This document shows positions 1 to 7,847 of a stretch of 64,000 nucleotides of DNA, one piece after another (position 1 is the first letter of the stretch; the number at the start of each line of letters is the position of its first letter). Where the stretch lies: positions 58,694 through 122,693 of the forward strand of contig JBGTGP010000024.1 in NCBI GenBank assembly GCA_041746735.1. Reading direction: 5' to 3'. Below the pieces are notes generated by a model that saw nothing but the letters and a program-made list of their open reading frames with translations, did not search any database and was not told the DNA's origin. The position numbers were made by a program, and so were the translations under genes. Source of the DNA: Opimibacter sp041746735 (GTDB lineage: Bacteria; Bacteroidota; Bacteroidia; Chitinophagales; Saprospiraceae).

Positions 1-100
1 GCGGTAAAGGTAAACTCATATATGAGATTGTAATATAAAAGAATTGTATATAAATATGAAAGATTCTGTCAATTTTCTCCATGCACCAGTCGAATCGTCC

Positions 101-108
101 TACCTTTG
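101..108 (+). promoter_or_regulatory. TAnnTTTG -7 box for the ctlX gene
   Basis: The sequence TACCTTTG matches the Bacteroidota -7 consensus TAnnTTTG exactly and lies 27 nt before the ATG at 136. It covers the TTG codon at 106 that would be the longest in-frame start, so that upstream start cannot be translated from this promoter. No clear -33 TTG element was identified. Confidence 0.65.
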
Positions 109-135
109 GCGAATCACCATTTTCTTCGCCTTTCT

Positions 136-1053
136 ATGCCACAAGTGACATCCAACCTCCTGATGATCAGACCTTTTTCGTTTGGATTCAATGAGGAAAC
201 CGCAACGGACAATGCCTTTCAATCCCGACCTGATCCAGCTTCACAGGCCGACATTTCCCGTAAAGCAGGGGAGGAGTTCGACCACTTCGTGACCCTCCTG
301 AGAGGGGAAGGTGTACTGGTAACCGTAATCGAGGATACACCCATGCCCCGAAAACCAGATGCCCTCTTTCCCAACAATTGGGTGTCCTTTCACGAAGATG
401 GTACGGTCATCACCTATCCCATGTATTCAGCCATGCGAAGGCATGAACGCCGTGACGATATTATCCGGCAGTTGGGTAACCGTTTTAAGGTCAGCGACAG
501 AATTCGGTTTGAATCCTATGAGGAAAGAAAACAGTACCTCGAAGGCACCGGCAGCATGGTGCTGGACCGGGAGAATAAAATAGCCTATGCCTGCCTCAGC
601 GAAAGGACGAATGCCGCTGTACTGGAAGATTGGTCAGAAGAACTGGGGTATACGCTCCATACCTTTCATGCCTTCAGCCAGGAAAAACCGATCTACCATA
701 CCAATGTCATGATGGCCATTGCATCCCAACTGGCCGTCGTCTGTCTCGAGTGTGTACCCGATGCACTCGAACGCCAGGCGTTACATGACAGCCTGGCCAA
801 ATACAGACCGGTTCTCGAAATATCAGCTCAGCAAATCCTTGATTTTGCCGGCAATATGCTGGCCATCCGGAATAGTCAAAATGAAGAACTCATGGTGATG
901 TCAGAAAGAGCGCGGCTCAGCCTGACCCCTGAACAAGTGTCCCTGATCGAGCAGCACACCAGAATTGTTTCTACACCGCTCAACACCATTGAGGACATAG
1001 GAGGTGGCAGCGCAAGATGCATGATCGCGGAGGTGTTTCTTGAACCGAAATAG
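136..1053 (+). CDS. ctlX: CtlX-type citrulline/arginine amidinohydrolase family protein
   Basis: A 305-residue enzyme of the arginine deiminase/amidinotransferase superfamily, close to the citrulline-utilisation hydrolase CtlX type found in Bacteroidota. Visible family marks are the early LLMIRPFSFGFN segment, the LFPNNWVSFH substrate-loop motif near residue 80, a YHTNVMM histidine motif near residue 188, and GGGSARCMIAEVF at the C-terminus with the presumed nucleophile Cys about 11 residues from the end. These are the Asp/His/Cys positions of the five-bladed guanidino-hydrolase fold. An in-frame TTG at 106 is possible, but it falls inside a TAnnTTTG promoter box, so ATG 136 is chosen. It is monocistronic in appearance. 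The exact substrate (citrulline, arginine or a related guanidino compound) is inferred from family resemblance. Confidence 0.82.
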   Translation: MPQVTSNLLMIRPFSFGFNEETATDNAFQSRPDPASQADISRKAGEEFDHFVTLLRGEGVLVTVIEDTPMPRKPDALFPNNWVSFHEDGTVITYPMYSAMRRHERRDDIIRQLGNRFKVSDRIRFESYEERKQYLEGTGSMVLDRENKIAYACLSERTNAAVLEDWSEELGYTLHTFHAFSQEKPIYHTNVMMAIASQLAVVCLECVPDALERQALHDSLAKYRPVLEISAQQILDFAGNMLAIRNSQNEELMVMSERARLSLTPEQVSLIEQHTRIVSTPLNTIEDIGGGSARCMIAEVFLEPK

Positions 1054-1095
1054 TTTTACGTAATTTGTAGTTCTGCACTCATAACCCATTCCATT

Positions 1096-2814
1096 ATGCG
1101 CACATCTGTACAACTTTTCCTCTCGCTGTCAGGGATATTCCTATTATCCTCACTGTCAGCACAGGTAGTTATCAATGAGATCAGCTACAATCCACCTGAA
1201 TCCGGAGTCGACTCCCTGGAATATATCGAACTCTTTAATGCCGGCAACCAGGTCGTCCATATAGGAGGCTGGTATTTTTCAGCCGGTATCGAAGATACAC
1301 TTCCGGATGTAGATCTGCAGGCCGGAGATTATTTTGTGACGGCCATCAGTGCTCAGGCCATGATGAATGTGTTTGGGATATCAGTCCACCAATGGAAAGG
1401 CGGAGCTCTTAACAATAATGGCGAACTTCTCACACTTGTCGATCAGTTTGGAAATGAAGTGAGCAGTGTCCTGTTCGATGATTCCGATCCCTGGCCGACA
1501 GAGCCTGATGGCAACGGACCCTCCCTCGAATTGAAAGATCCTTTTCTGGACCTCAATGATGGCGCCAGCTGGCAGGCCAGTGGCGGAAGTACCGGTGTGA
1601 TCATCAATGGAGTTGAAGTTTTCGGAACGCCCGGTGCCCAGAACTCTGGCGGTGGAAATCCTGGTGCAGATCTCACGATCAACCTGGCTCATCTCGCCTT
1701 TCATCCCTCCATTGCCGTCATCAAAGTGGGTGATGTGGTACGTTGGGTCAATAACGAGAACGATTTTCACAATGTCAATGGCACTACAGGCACATATCCA
1801 GACAATCCCGAAGGCTTTTTAAGTGGAGGCCCGGCATTAGGTCCCTGGGAGTATGAATTTGAATTTACAATTCCTGGCACCTACCACTACCAATGCGATC
1901 CCCATGTACTGCAGGGCATGACTGGCATTATATATGTATACGATCCGTTGCAGTATACGGACTTCCCGCTGTCCGCCTTGCGATTGGTCAATGACAATGG
2001 TGTGGCGCTTTTTGATGGCGTACCTACTCGGATAACCGGTGTTGTACACGGTGTTAACTTTCAGCCCTCCGGTTATTCCTTCTATGTGATCAACAGTGCT
2101 AATATGGGAATCAATGTCTTTGCATTCACCCCGTTGGCCTATACGGTAACAGAGGGTGATGCATTGCGTGTTTCCGGGACCATCGATCAGTTCAACGGAC
2201 TGCTCGAGATCATTCCGGATGATATCGAGGTCCTGTCGACAGGTGTACCACTGGTGAGCCCTCGTGAATTATTTGAGGTCACCGAAGAGGATGAAGGCAG
2301 TTATGTCTATGCGCACTCACTGCATGTCGATAGTGTGAGCAACGTAAGCGCTGGAGGCTTTACGATTTATACTACCTTCTTAGGCGAATACACGATTCTG
2401 ATTCGGGTAGATGCTGATGCCAATATTGGTCTCGGATCCGATGATTTTCATCCGGGGGCCTGGATCGGAGTAACGGGCATCGGCACTCAGTTTGACAATA
2501 GTTTTCCCTACACATCCGGGTATCAGATACTGGCACTGTATATCTATATACTGATCGACGGCATAGAGTTGCTGGACAACTCCGCTATCCAGATGTTTCC
2601 AAATCCCACATCCGGAGACTTTCGATTGATCAGCGATTTAACCATGCACTCAGCCACATTGTATACGCTCGACGGCAAAATCATAGCCCATGATCAGGTG
2701 CAGGAAGCTGAGCACATGATGAAGTTCAAAGATATTCCCGCGGGTATGTATATGGTACGAGTTGTTACAGAAGAAGGTGTCTGGCTGTCCAGGTTGATGG
2801 TACAGCAACCCTAA
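1096..2814 (+). CDS. T9SS-sorted secreted protein with lamin-tail and cupredoxin domains
   Basis: A 572-residue modular exported protein. Residues 1-22 form a signal peptide. Residues ~23-160 look like a lamin-tail (LTD) domain: it opens VVINEISYNPP and contains EYIELFNAG. Residues ~190-282 form a plastocyanin-like cupredoxin with what looks like a complete type 1 copper site: His225, then Cys267, His270 and Met275 in the spacing CxxHxxxxM. A beta-rich OB-like stretch covers ~285-385, and a T9SS type A sorting domain ends the protein (MFPNPTSGDF, then a GMYMVRVVTEEG-type strand). The protein is therefore predicted to be at the cell surface or released. It could bind copper or transfer electrons outside the cell, but no partner oxidase is next to it. 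Function beyond the domains is unknown. Confidence 0.8.
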   Translation: MRTSVQLFLSLSGIFLLSSLSAQVVINEISYNPPESGVDSLEYIELFNAGNQVVHIGGWYFSAGIEDTLPDVDLQAGDYFVTAISAQAMMNVFGISVHQWKGGALNNNGELLTLVDQFGNEVSSVLFDDSDPWPTEPDGNGPSLELKDPFLDLNDGASWQASGGSTGVIINGVEVFGTPGAQNSGGGNPGADLTINLAHLAFHPSIAVIKVGDVVRWVNNENDFHNVNGTTGTYPDNPEGFLSGGPALGPWEYEFEFTIPGTYHYQCDPHVLQGMTGIIYVYDPLQYTDFPLSALRLVNDNGVALFDGVPTRITGVVHGVNFQPSGYSFYVINSANMGINVFAFTPLAYTVTEGDALRVSGTIDQFNGLLEIIPDDIEVLSTGVPLVSPRELFEVTEEDEGSYVYAHSLHVDSVSNVSAGGFTIYTTFLGEYTILIRVDADANIGLGSDDFHPGAWIGVTGIGTQFDNSFPYTSGYQILALYIYILIDGIELLDNSAIQMFPNPTSGDFRLISDLTMHSATLYTLDGKIIAHDQVQEAEHMMKFKDIPAGMYMVRVVTEEGVWLSRLMVQQP

Positions 2815-2920
2815 AAAGACAGGCAGAGAAAGGGAGGAACATGTCGGGCAGGATAATAGAGCAAACCTTTTCTATTCCAACAGACCCAACTGGAGGTATA
2901 CTGATACGTGTACAGCGACC

Positions 2921-3589
2921 TTATACATTTCGGAATGCCTCCAGATACAATTGAATGTATTGCTCCTTTTCGCGGAGACGGTATTGCATGACCCAGCGCG
3001 GATGGGGTAGGGGGACGATCCTCTCCCACCATTGATATTCCTCATTGAGTTTGCGGAGATACGAATAATTTTTTCCCTGACCGAGACAGTATACCACAGA
3101 GCGGTCTCCACCAAATGCGAGTTGTGCCGTAATGTTCGCGATGATAAAAGGCCGGATAGCCATCGCCATCGCAGGGTCATCGTAGTAATTGAAGTTTTTT
3201 CCTTTTCGGATCAAACCCAATGGACTGAGCGAGGTTATGTGAAATCGCGTATAAAATGCTTCACATCCTCCAAACGCCGCAATCATGTCATACACGAATA
3301 CACTGGACAATTCCTGCTTTTTAGAAAAGTCGTTTGGAATGCCAATCTGTTCAAGCCGAACCGGATCCGTAAAGGGAACACCGGTGAGACCTGCTCCGAA
3401 ACGCCCGGGATTGATCCCCAAAATAAAAGTACGTGGATGCGTATCCTGAAAGTACATTCCGTAGAAATCGGTCATGCATTGCTGAGTACGCCTATCACGA
3501 TATGGCAAGAGCCACTCCACATCCTCGGGCAATAAAATGGAGGGATGCAGGTTAAAATGATAATCGAGTATGCGATTGCTCCAGGTCAT
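2921..3589 (-). CDS. Uracil-DNA glycosylase superfamily protein (DUF4918/SMUG-like)
   Basis: A protein of about 222 residues with the uracil-DNA-glycosylase fold signature. It has a FILGINPGRFGAGLTG strand-loop (motif A, GINPG) followed by PFTDP, and a late PLPHPRWVMQYR segment in the place of the HPS leucine-loop motif. This matches the SMUG1-like/DUF4918 group common in Bacteroidota, whose members probably act on damaged or uracil-containing DNA. The start was set at the ATG at 3589; an in-frame ATG eight codons upstream (3613) is also possible. It stands alone and convergent to the preceding secreted-protein gene. Enzymatic activity is inferred from the motifs only. Confidence 0.75.
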   Translation of the reverse strand: MTWSNRILDYHFNLHPSILLPEDVEWLLPYRDRRTQQCMTDFYGMYFQDTHPRTFILGINPGRFGAGLTGVPFTDPVRLEQIGIPNDFSKKQELSSVFVYDMIAAFGGCEAFYTRFHITSLSPLGLIRKGKNFNYYDDPAMAMAIRPFIIANITAQLAFGGDRSVVYCLGQGKNYSYLRKLNEEYQWWERIVPLPHPRWVMQYRLREKEQYIQLYLEAFRNV

Positions 3590-3704
3590 AGTTGAATGGA
3601 CATATCGAAGCAAAGGAACGATTTTCTTTATTCACGGTTTTATTCGTACGGACTTACAATTGCCAACTTAATCCTATTTTGCAGACACCTGGTATAGATA
3701 TAAG

Positions 3705-4589
3705 ATGATGAATGTGATCGGCTTTAGTTTATTTATTTCGATGGCTGTTATGGTGGCCTGCGCAGCAGTAGGGTCCTCCAATACAGCCTTAAAACCATTA
3801 CAGCCCCTGCCACCCGAAATGAATGAAAGTTCAGGTCTGATCCTGCTGGACCATGATTTGTATCTGGGCCTGAATGATAGTGGAAATCCTGCCGAACTCT
3901 ATCTCTTCAGTCTGAACCCGGATATCCCGTTACGCACCATTCAGGTGCTGGGGGCTACCAATCGGGATTGGGAGGAACTAGCGGATGATGACGAGTATAT
4001 ATATATTGGGGATACCGGCAATAATAGCGGCTTTAGAAAGGATCTGGCGATTTATCGTGTTCCAAAGTCCGGTTTGATGACTGCAACCGAGGTAGGAGCC
4101 GAACGTATTTCGTTTTATTATCCGGAGCAAGATGAATACAATCCATCCAGATCACACAATTTTGACTGTGAAGCCATGGTCAGTCTGGGTGACAGTTTGT
4201 ACCTGTTTACAAAAAATCGTGGAGATCAGCAGACAGACTTCTACCGTTTACCCAAAACTCCAGGCCATTATCCTGCTATTTGGATGGGACGTTTTGATGC
4301 CAAAGGCTTAGTGACCGGAGCTGACATCCGTTCGACGGATCAGGGGCATGAACTGGCACTCATTGGATACCGGATGAACCGCGGCCGTTACCAGGCTTTT
4401 CTACTGATTTTTGATCCCCAACCTTCCAGCCATTTTTTCTCAGGTTCGGCCCGGAGGATTGATCTGGATGTGACGCTTCAAACGGAGACGGTTCTGTTTT
4501 ACGATGAACGTACCGTACTGATCACCAATGAAGAAGAACACGGTGATGAGGGCTTTATGTATCTGGTGGATATCGGAAAAGCAAAATAA
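3705..4589 (+). CDS. Putative lipoprotein, beta-propeller-like, unknown function
   Basis: A 294-residue exported protein. The N-terminus is hydrophobic and ends in a possible lipobox (AVMVAC), suggesting a lipid-anchored protein. The body contains motifs typical of secreted six-bladed-propeller or SdiA-regulated-like proteins of Bacteroidota: ESSGLILL near the start, NDSGNPAELYLF, an RDWEELA segment, and YIGDTGNN. The spaced SG/NDSG/GDTGNN loops suggest ligand or calcium binding. No catalytic residues were recognised. It stands between the UDG-like gene (divergent) and a small zinc-ribbon gene about 70 bp downstream. A second ATG one codon later is an equally good start. Confidence 0.65.
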   Translation: MMNVIGFSLFISMAVMVACAAVGSSNTALKPLQPLPPEMNESSGLILLDHDLYLGLNDSGNPAELYLFSLNPDIPLRTIQVLGATNRDWEELADDDEYIYIGDTGNNSGFRKDLAIYRVPKSGLMTATEVGAERISFYYPEQDEYNPSRSHNFDCEAMVSLGDSLYLFTKNRGDQQTDFYRLPKTPGHYPAIWMGRFDAKGLVTGADIRSTDQGHELALIGYRMNRGRYQAFLLIFDPQPSSHFFSGSARRIDLDVTLQTETVLFYDERTVLITNEEEHGDEGFMYLVDIGKAK

Positions 4590-4659
4590 TTATTCCCATA
4601 ACTTATATTATGTTAAATAGCATAATTCATCCTGATCGATAACCATTTCAGTCTCCGGC

Positions 4660-4908
4660 ATGAAACAGACTCATATCTGCCCTAAGTGTAACTGTGTGGA
4701 TATAGCCAGAATCAAAGCGTTTTCCTCTACCTCTACCACGAGTGCAGTACAGCTATCCAAATGGGGAACGTCCTTCGGATTTTACGACCGGTATGTTTGC
4801 ACCCGATGCGGCTTTATGGAGCACTACGCCAATCTGGAAGACAAAGGATGGCAGAAATGGCTCAAAAAACGAAATCAGGACGGGCCGCTGGATTCAGACT
4901 TCGTTTGA
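4660..4908 (+). CDS. Small zinc-ribbon protein
   Basis: An 82-residue protein with two metal-binding knuckles, CPKCNC at residues 7-12 and CTRCGF at about residues 47-52. They are separated by a Ser/Thr-rich linker, and a basic tail (GWQKWLKKR) follows. The arrangement is a standalone zinc ribbon of the kind annotated as hypothetical in many Bacteroidota. Its last 15 bp overlap the 3' end of selD on the opposite strand. An ATG start and a conserved RYVCTRCG segment support it as a real gene despite its size. Possible roles are nucleic-acid binding or metal buffering; nothing in the context settles this. Confidence 0.65.
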   Translation: MKQTHICPKCNCVDIARIKAFSSTSTTSAVQLSKWGTSFGFYDRYVCTRCGFMEHYANLEDKGWQKWLKKRNQDGPLDSDFV

Positions 4909-5955
4909 TCCATCTACAATGAATTGGATAATCGGCGTTCCCTTTTCTAGGATCGATCCAATGGGCACATCAGGTAAGCCTTCGGCTCGAAGCAAACTTT
5001 TCATTTCATCCGCTGCATCAGGATCAACAGCTATTAATAATCCTCCACTGGTTTGTGGATCACACACGATATCACGCCATTCGGGATGCTCGACAAGCAC
5101 TTCTCCTTGGGTGCCAGTAAAATTTCTTCCTGACCCGGCAGGAACGCAACCCTGACGTATGTAGTCAAATAGAGCCGGATGAAGCAAAGGAATCTTCTGT
5201 ACTTCGATGTGCGCAGAAACATCACTGGCCCTGCACATTTCCAGTAAATGCCCCGCCAGACCGAAGCCGGTCACATCCGTCATCGCATGTACACCGCGAA
5301 TTTTCCCAAACCGCTCCCCTATCTGATTAAGTTGTAACATAGTCGTCTCAGCAATCCCTGAATGTCCCGGTAAGAGTTTTTCCAATTTCAAGGCCGTACT
5401 CCAAATGCCAATTCCTAAAGGTTTAGTCAGAAAAAGCAAATCCCCCACCTGTGCACCCCGGTTTCGCTTGATATGGTCCAGTTGTACTCTTCCCGTCACC
5501 GCCAGTCCGAAAATCGGTTCAGGTGTATCAATACTGTGACCACCTGCCAATGGTATCCCAGCTGCATGACAAACCTTTTGTGCCCCTCGTACGACTATTC
5601 CCGCGAGCTCAGCAGAAAGCATATTTACCGGCCATCCCAATATCGCTATCGCCATTAAAGGCTTGCCACCCATAGCGTAAACATCACTGATCGCATTCGT
5701 TGCAGCAATCTGACCAAACGTTTCAGGATCATCGACAATAGGCATGAAAAAATCCGTTGTACTGATGATCGCCGAGCCATCTCCCAGATCCAGAACAGCC
5801 GCATCATCCCGCTCTTCATTTCCAACCAACAATCCAGGAAAGGATGCCATCTGCCCCGCAGCACTCAGAATTTCGTCCAGAACAGCAGGCGCTATTTTAC
5901 ACCCGCATCCGGCCCCATGACTATACTGTGTGAGTTTAATAGCATCTTTTTTCAT
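4894..5955 (-). CDS. selD: Selenide, water dikinase
   Basis: A 353-residue SelD, which makes selenophosphate from selenide and ATP. The N-terminus is textbook: LTQYSHGAGCGCK places the catalytic Cys at position 17 (some lineages carry selenocysteine there) with Cys19 next to it. The ATP/Mg loop follows (ERDDAAVLDLGDG, then TTDFFMP), and the late DVTGFGLAGHLLEM and DPQTSGGLL motifs are intact. It follows selU on the same strand after 55 bp, so the pair should supply selenophosphate for 2-selenouridine in tRNA. No selA/selB or tRNA-Sec is visible here. Its start codon is part of a palindrome described separately. Confidence 0.95.
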   Translation of the reverse strand: MKKDAIKLTQYSHGAGCGCKIAPAVLDEILSAAGQMASFPGLLVGNEERDDAAVLDLGDGSAIISTTDFFMPIVDDPETFGQIAATNAISDVYAMGGKPLMAIAILGWPVNMLSAELAGIVVRGAQKVCHAAGIPLAGGHSIDTPEPIFGLAVTGRVQLDHIKRNRGAQVGDLLFLTKPLGIGIWSTALKLEKLLPGHSGIAETTMLQLNQIGERFGKIRGVHAMTDVTGFGLAGHLLEMCRASDVSAHIEVQKIPLLHPALFDYIRQGCVPAGSGRNFTGTQGEVLVEHPEWRDIVCDPQTSGGLLIAVDPDAADEMKSLLRAEGLPDVPIGSILEKGTPIIQFIVDGSNEV

Positions 5956-5971
5956 TACAAATATTTTGTAA
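5955..5971. promoter_or_regulatory. Palindrome overlapping the selD start
   Basis: TTACAAA-TAT-TTTGTAA is a perfect 7-bp inverted repeat with a 3-nt centre. It begins in the selD ATG. The TACAAATATTTTGTA core is nearly the same as in the second palindrome 20 bp away, so the two look like paired operator half-sites or paired RNA hairpins. Function is inferred. Confidence 0.45.
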
Positions 5972-5990
5972 ATAAGCTTTATAAAAATAT

Positions 5991-6012
5991 GAAATACAAT
6001 ATTTTGTATTTC
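5991..6012. promoter_or_regulatory. Palindrome overlapping the selU stop codon
   Basis: GAAATACAA-TATT-TTGTATTTC is a perfect 9-bp inverted repeat with a 4-nt centre, lying across the stop codon of selU. With the similar palindrome at 5955-5971 it fills most of the 55-bp selU-selD gap. It could be a binding site for a dimeric regulator or an mRNA hairpin that tunes selD relative to selU. It has no T-tract, so it is not a typical intrinsic terminator. Confidence 0.45.
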
Positions 6013-7036
6013 AACTCATTCTCAATAGTCGGTTTGCGGCCTCTTCAGGATCATGGCATTGGGGTACTGTAACCACCGCTTCACCAGTCCACTGACCGAT
6101 CTGATACATATAGGTTTTATCATAATAGTGTAACGCAATAGATGCAGCTTTCCTGAGGTCCTGTTGATCTAAAGCCTCGATTGCTTGTCGCAGATCAGCA
6201 CCACCAATTCGTTTTCTGATTCTCTCGAAACTGGATTTGAGATGTTGGATATCTGTATCTGTAGCATAATAGCGCAGAACCCGTTCCAATCGTATCGCCT
6301 CATCCACTTCGATCGTATACAGTTTGGATTTCCGCATATGTTGCCATATACCTTCGGGGAGATGCACCTTACCGATACTCCGGGATTCATTTTCCAACCA
6401 AACTGGCAGAGTTGGATTAAAGGAGTGAAAGTGGAAGAAAAGATCATTTTCGAACTGTTCTGTTGTTGGCTGTGGTGCTTCTCCGATAGCGCCAAAGGCA
6501 CTCCCTTTATGACACACCAACCTTTCCAGATCGATGACTTGAGCCCCTTTGCTCTCCATGATCTGCAGGATTTCGGTTTTTCCGGCACCGGTACAGCCTC
6601 CGATGATTTTCAATGTAAAAGGTAGATAGGAGAAATACGAGTGTAGATACTGGCGGAAGGACTTATACCCACCTTCCAATCGGTCTGCTTCAATACCGGC
6701 AAAAGAGAATAACCATTGAACTGCCTGGCTGCGTTTGCCTCCTCGCCAGCAATGGACCAGTAACATCTTTCCAGTCTCTTTGCGTAGGGCACTGACCTCA
6801 TCGAGAAGTCGGGTCAAATTGGCTCCGGCGAGCTGGAGTCCTTCGCGAAACGCAACTTCAGGGGAGACCTGTTTATAGAGCGTCCCTACTCTCGAACGCT
6901 CTTCATCCGAAAACAAGGGAATATTGACTGCACCTTGAATATGGCCTGCAGCATACTCACCAGGAGATCTGACATCAATCAATTGCCATTGCCCCCATTC
7001 GGACAACATCCTTTCGAGTTGTATCGTACGCTCCAT
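6011..7036 (-). CDS. selU: tRNA 2-selenouridine synthase
   Basis: A 341-residue SelU/MnmH that replaces sulfur by selenium in 2-thiouridine at the tRNA wobble position, with geranylation as an intermediate step. The N-terminal rhodanese domain (residues ~1-135) has DVRSPGEYAAGHIQGAVNIP and the active-site loop LLVHCWRGGKRS with Cys96. The C-terminal P-loop domain has GGCTGAGKTEIL at ~146-157. The length is near the E. coli protein's. It is directly upstream of selD and co-directional, fitting a two-gene selenium operon. A weak -7 match (TATCTTTA) lies 7 bp before the ATG, and a terminator hairpin of the preceding unit is about 30 bp upstream. No missing residues were noticed. Confidence 0.93.
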   Translation of the reverse strand: MERTIQLERMLSEWGQWQLIDVRSPGEYAAGHIQGAVNIPLFSDEERSRVGTLYKQVSPEVAFREGLQLAGANLTRLLDEVSALRKETGKMLLVHCWRGGKRSQAVQWLFSFAGIEADRLEGGYKSFRQYLHSYFSYLPFTLKIIGGCTGAGKTEILQIMESKGAQVIDLERLVCHKGSAFGAIGEAPQPTTEQFENDLFFHFHSFNPTLPVWLENESRSIGKVHLPEGIWQHMRKSKLYTIEVDEAIRLERVLRYYATDTDIQHLKSSFERIRKRIGGADLRQAIEALDQQDLRKAASIALHYYDKTYMYQIGQWTGEAVVTVPQCHDPEEAANRLLRMS

Positions 7037-7068
7037 CTTCCGTAAAGATACATGGGAGCGAAATGAAA

Positions 7069-7096
7069 AAAGGAAGCTAACTTCTTAGCTTCCTTT
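7069..7096 (-). terminator. Intrinsic terminator of the engB operon
   Basis: AAAGGAAGCTAA-GAAG-TTAGCTTCCTTT (reading the minus strand) is a perfect 12-bp stem with a 4-nt loop, followed by more T residues. It lies about 195 bp past the exonuclease stop and 33 bp before selU, so it separates the two units. The 255-bp gap 7037-7291 holds nothing else recognised. Confidence 0.75.
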
Positions 7097-7291
7097 AACA
7101 AAAGACCAGATTAGTATGAAAAAACTCTACTTTTCAGGGTGAAGGTATCACGGTGGATATGTCGTATTAACGCCTTGAAGACTTAAATTTTATGTGAAGG
7201 TTGCTTACCTGACCGGATACATCTACAAACGCGTTGGATTAGTCGACGGAGAGAAAACCAGTAAGTTGGAATGGGCAGACTCTTCATTTCA

Positions 7292-7834
7292 TTAATACTG
7301 CCATCTGTCCAGATATTGCAGAAATAGCCGGGATGTATTGTATGCATCATCCAGTGCCCTGTGATGGGATCCTTCAAATTCGATGTCACTATACGCCAGC
7401 GCCTTGAGGAGTCCGACTTCTTTGGGTAGATGGTGGATCCCCGCATACTGGGCTTTGAGATTGATACAGCGGGGCATAAATTCAATGTCATGATGGTGCC
7501 GGTTACATTCAGCCTGCAGGAGTTCAATATCCTTTGCCCCCCAGGTGCACAGGATATGGGGTTCATCCAGTTTAAAATACCAGTCTTCGAAAAGGGAAAA
7601 GACTGGTCCGAATGTCCGGGCTTTGCTGACCTGCTCTTGTGTGATCCCGGTCAGATCGGTACAATAGGGTGACAAGCGAGGATAGTGAACCGGCTTGACG
7701 AAAGATTGAAAATGATCGATCCAATCCCTGTAGCCATTGACCCGATAAGCCCCAAGTTCAATGATCTCCTGCTCGCGGTCCATACTATTCCCTTGCCAGC
7801 AGGTAGCCTCCAGATCCAGGATGATAAAATGCAT
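7292..7834 (-). CDS. DEDDh 3'-5' exonuclease (KapD/ERI1-like)
   Basis: A 180-residue RNase T/DnaQ-superfamily exonuclease. The first acidic motif is FIILDLEATCW at residues ~3-13 (Asp and Glu), followed by EIIELGAY. The middle segment has TWGAKDIELL, and the last motif is HHRALDDAYNT, giving the His and final Asp of the DEDDh set. The LEATCW form is typical of the KapD/ERI1 branch, often linked to RNA 3'-end trimming. The longer reading frame would start inside the upstream acyltransferase gene. ATG at 7834 gives the usual N-terminus and leaves a 13-bp gap to that gene, so it is chosen. It is the last gene of the engB operon. Confidence 0.85.
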   Translation of the reverse strand: MHFIILDLEATCWQGNSMDREQEIIELGAYRVNGYRDWIDHFQSFVKPVHYPRLSPYCTDLTGITQEQVSKARTFGPVFSLFEDWYFKLDEPHILCTWGAKDIELLQAECNRHHHDIEFMPRCINLKAQYAGIHHLPKEVGLLKALAYSDIEFEGSHHRALDDAYNTSRLFLQYLDRWQY

Positions 7835-7847
7835 GCTGACGTAGGTT

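Noticed and set aside
5034..5225. Selenocysteine or SECIS-type element near selD
   Set aside because: SelD has Cys17 codons, no in-frame TGA is seen, and no SECIS-like stem was recognised.
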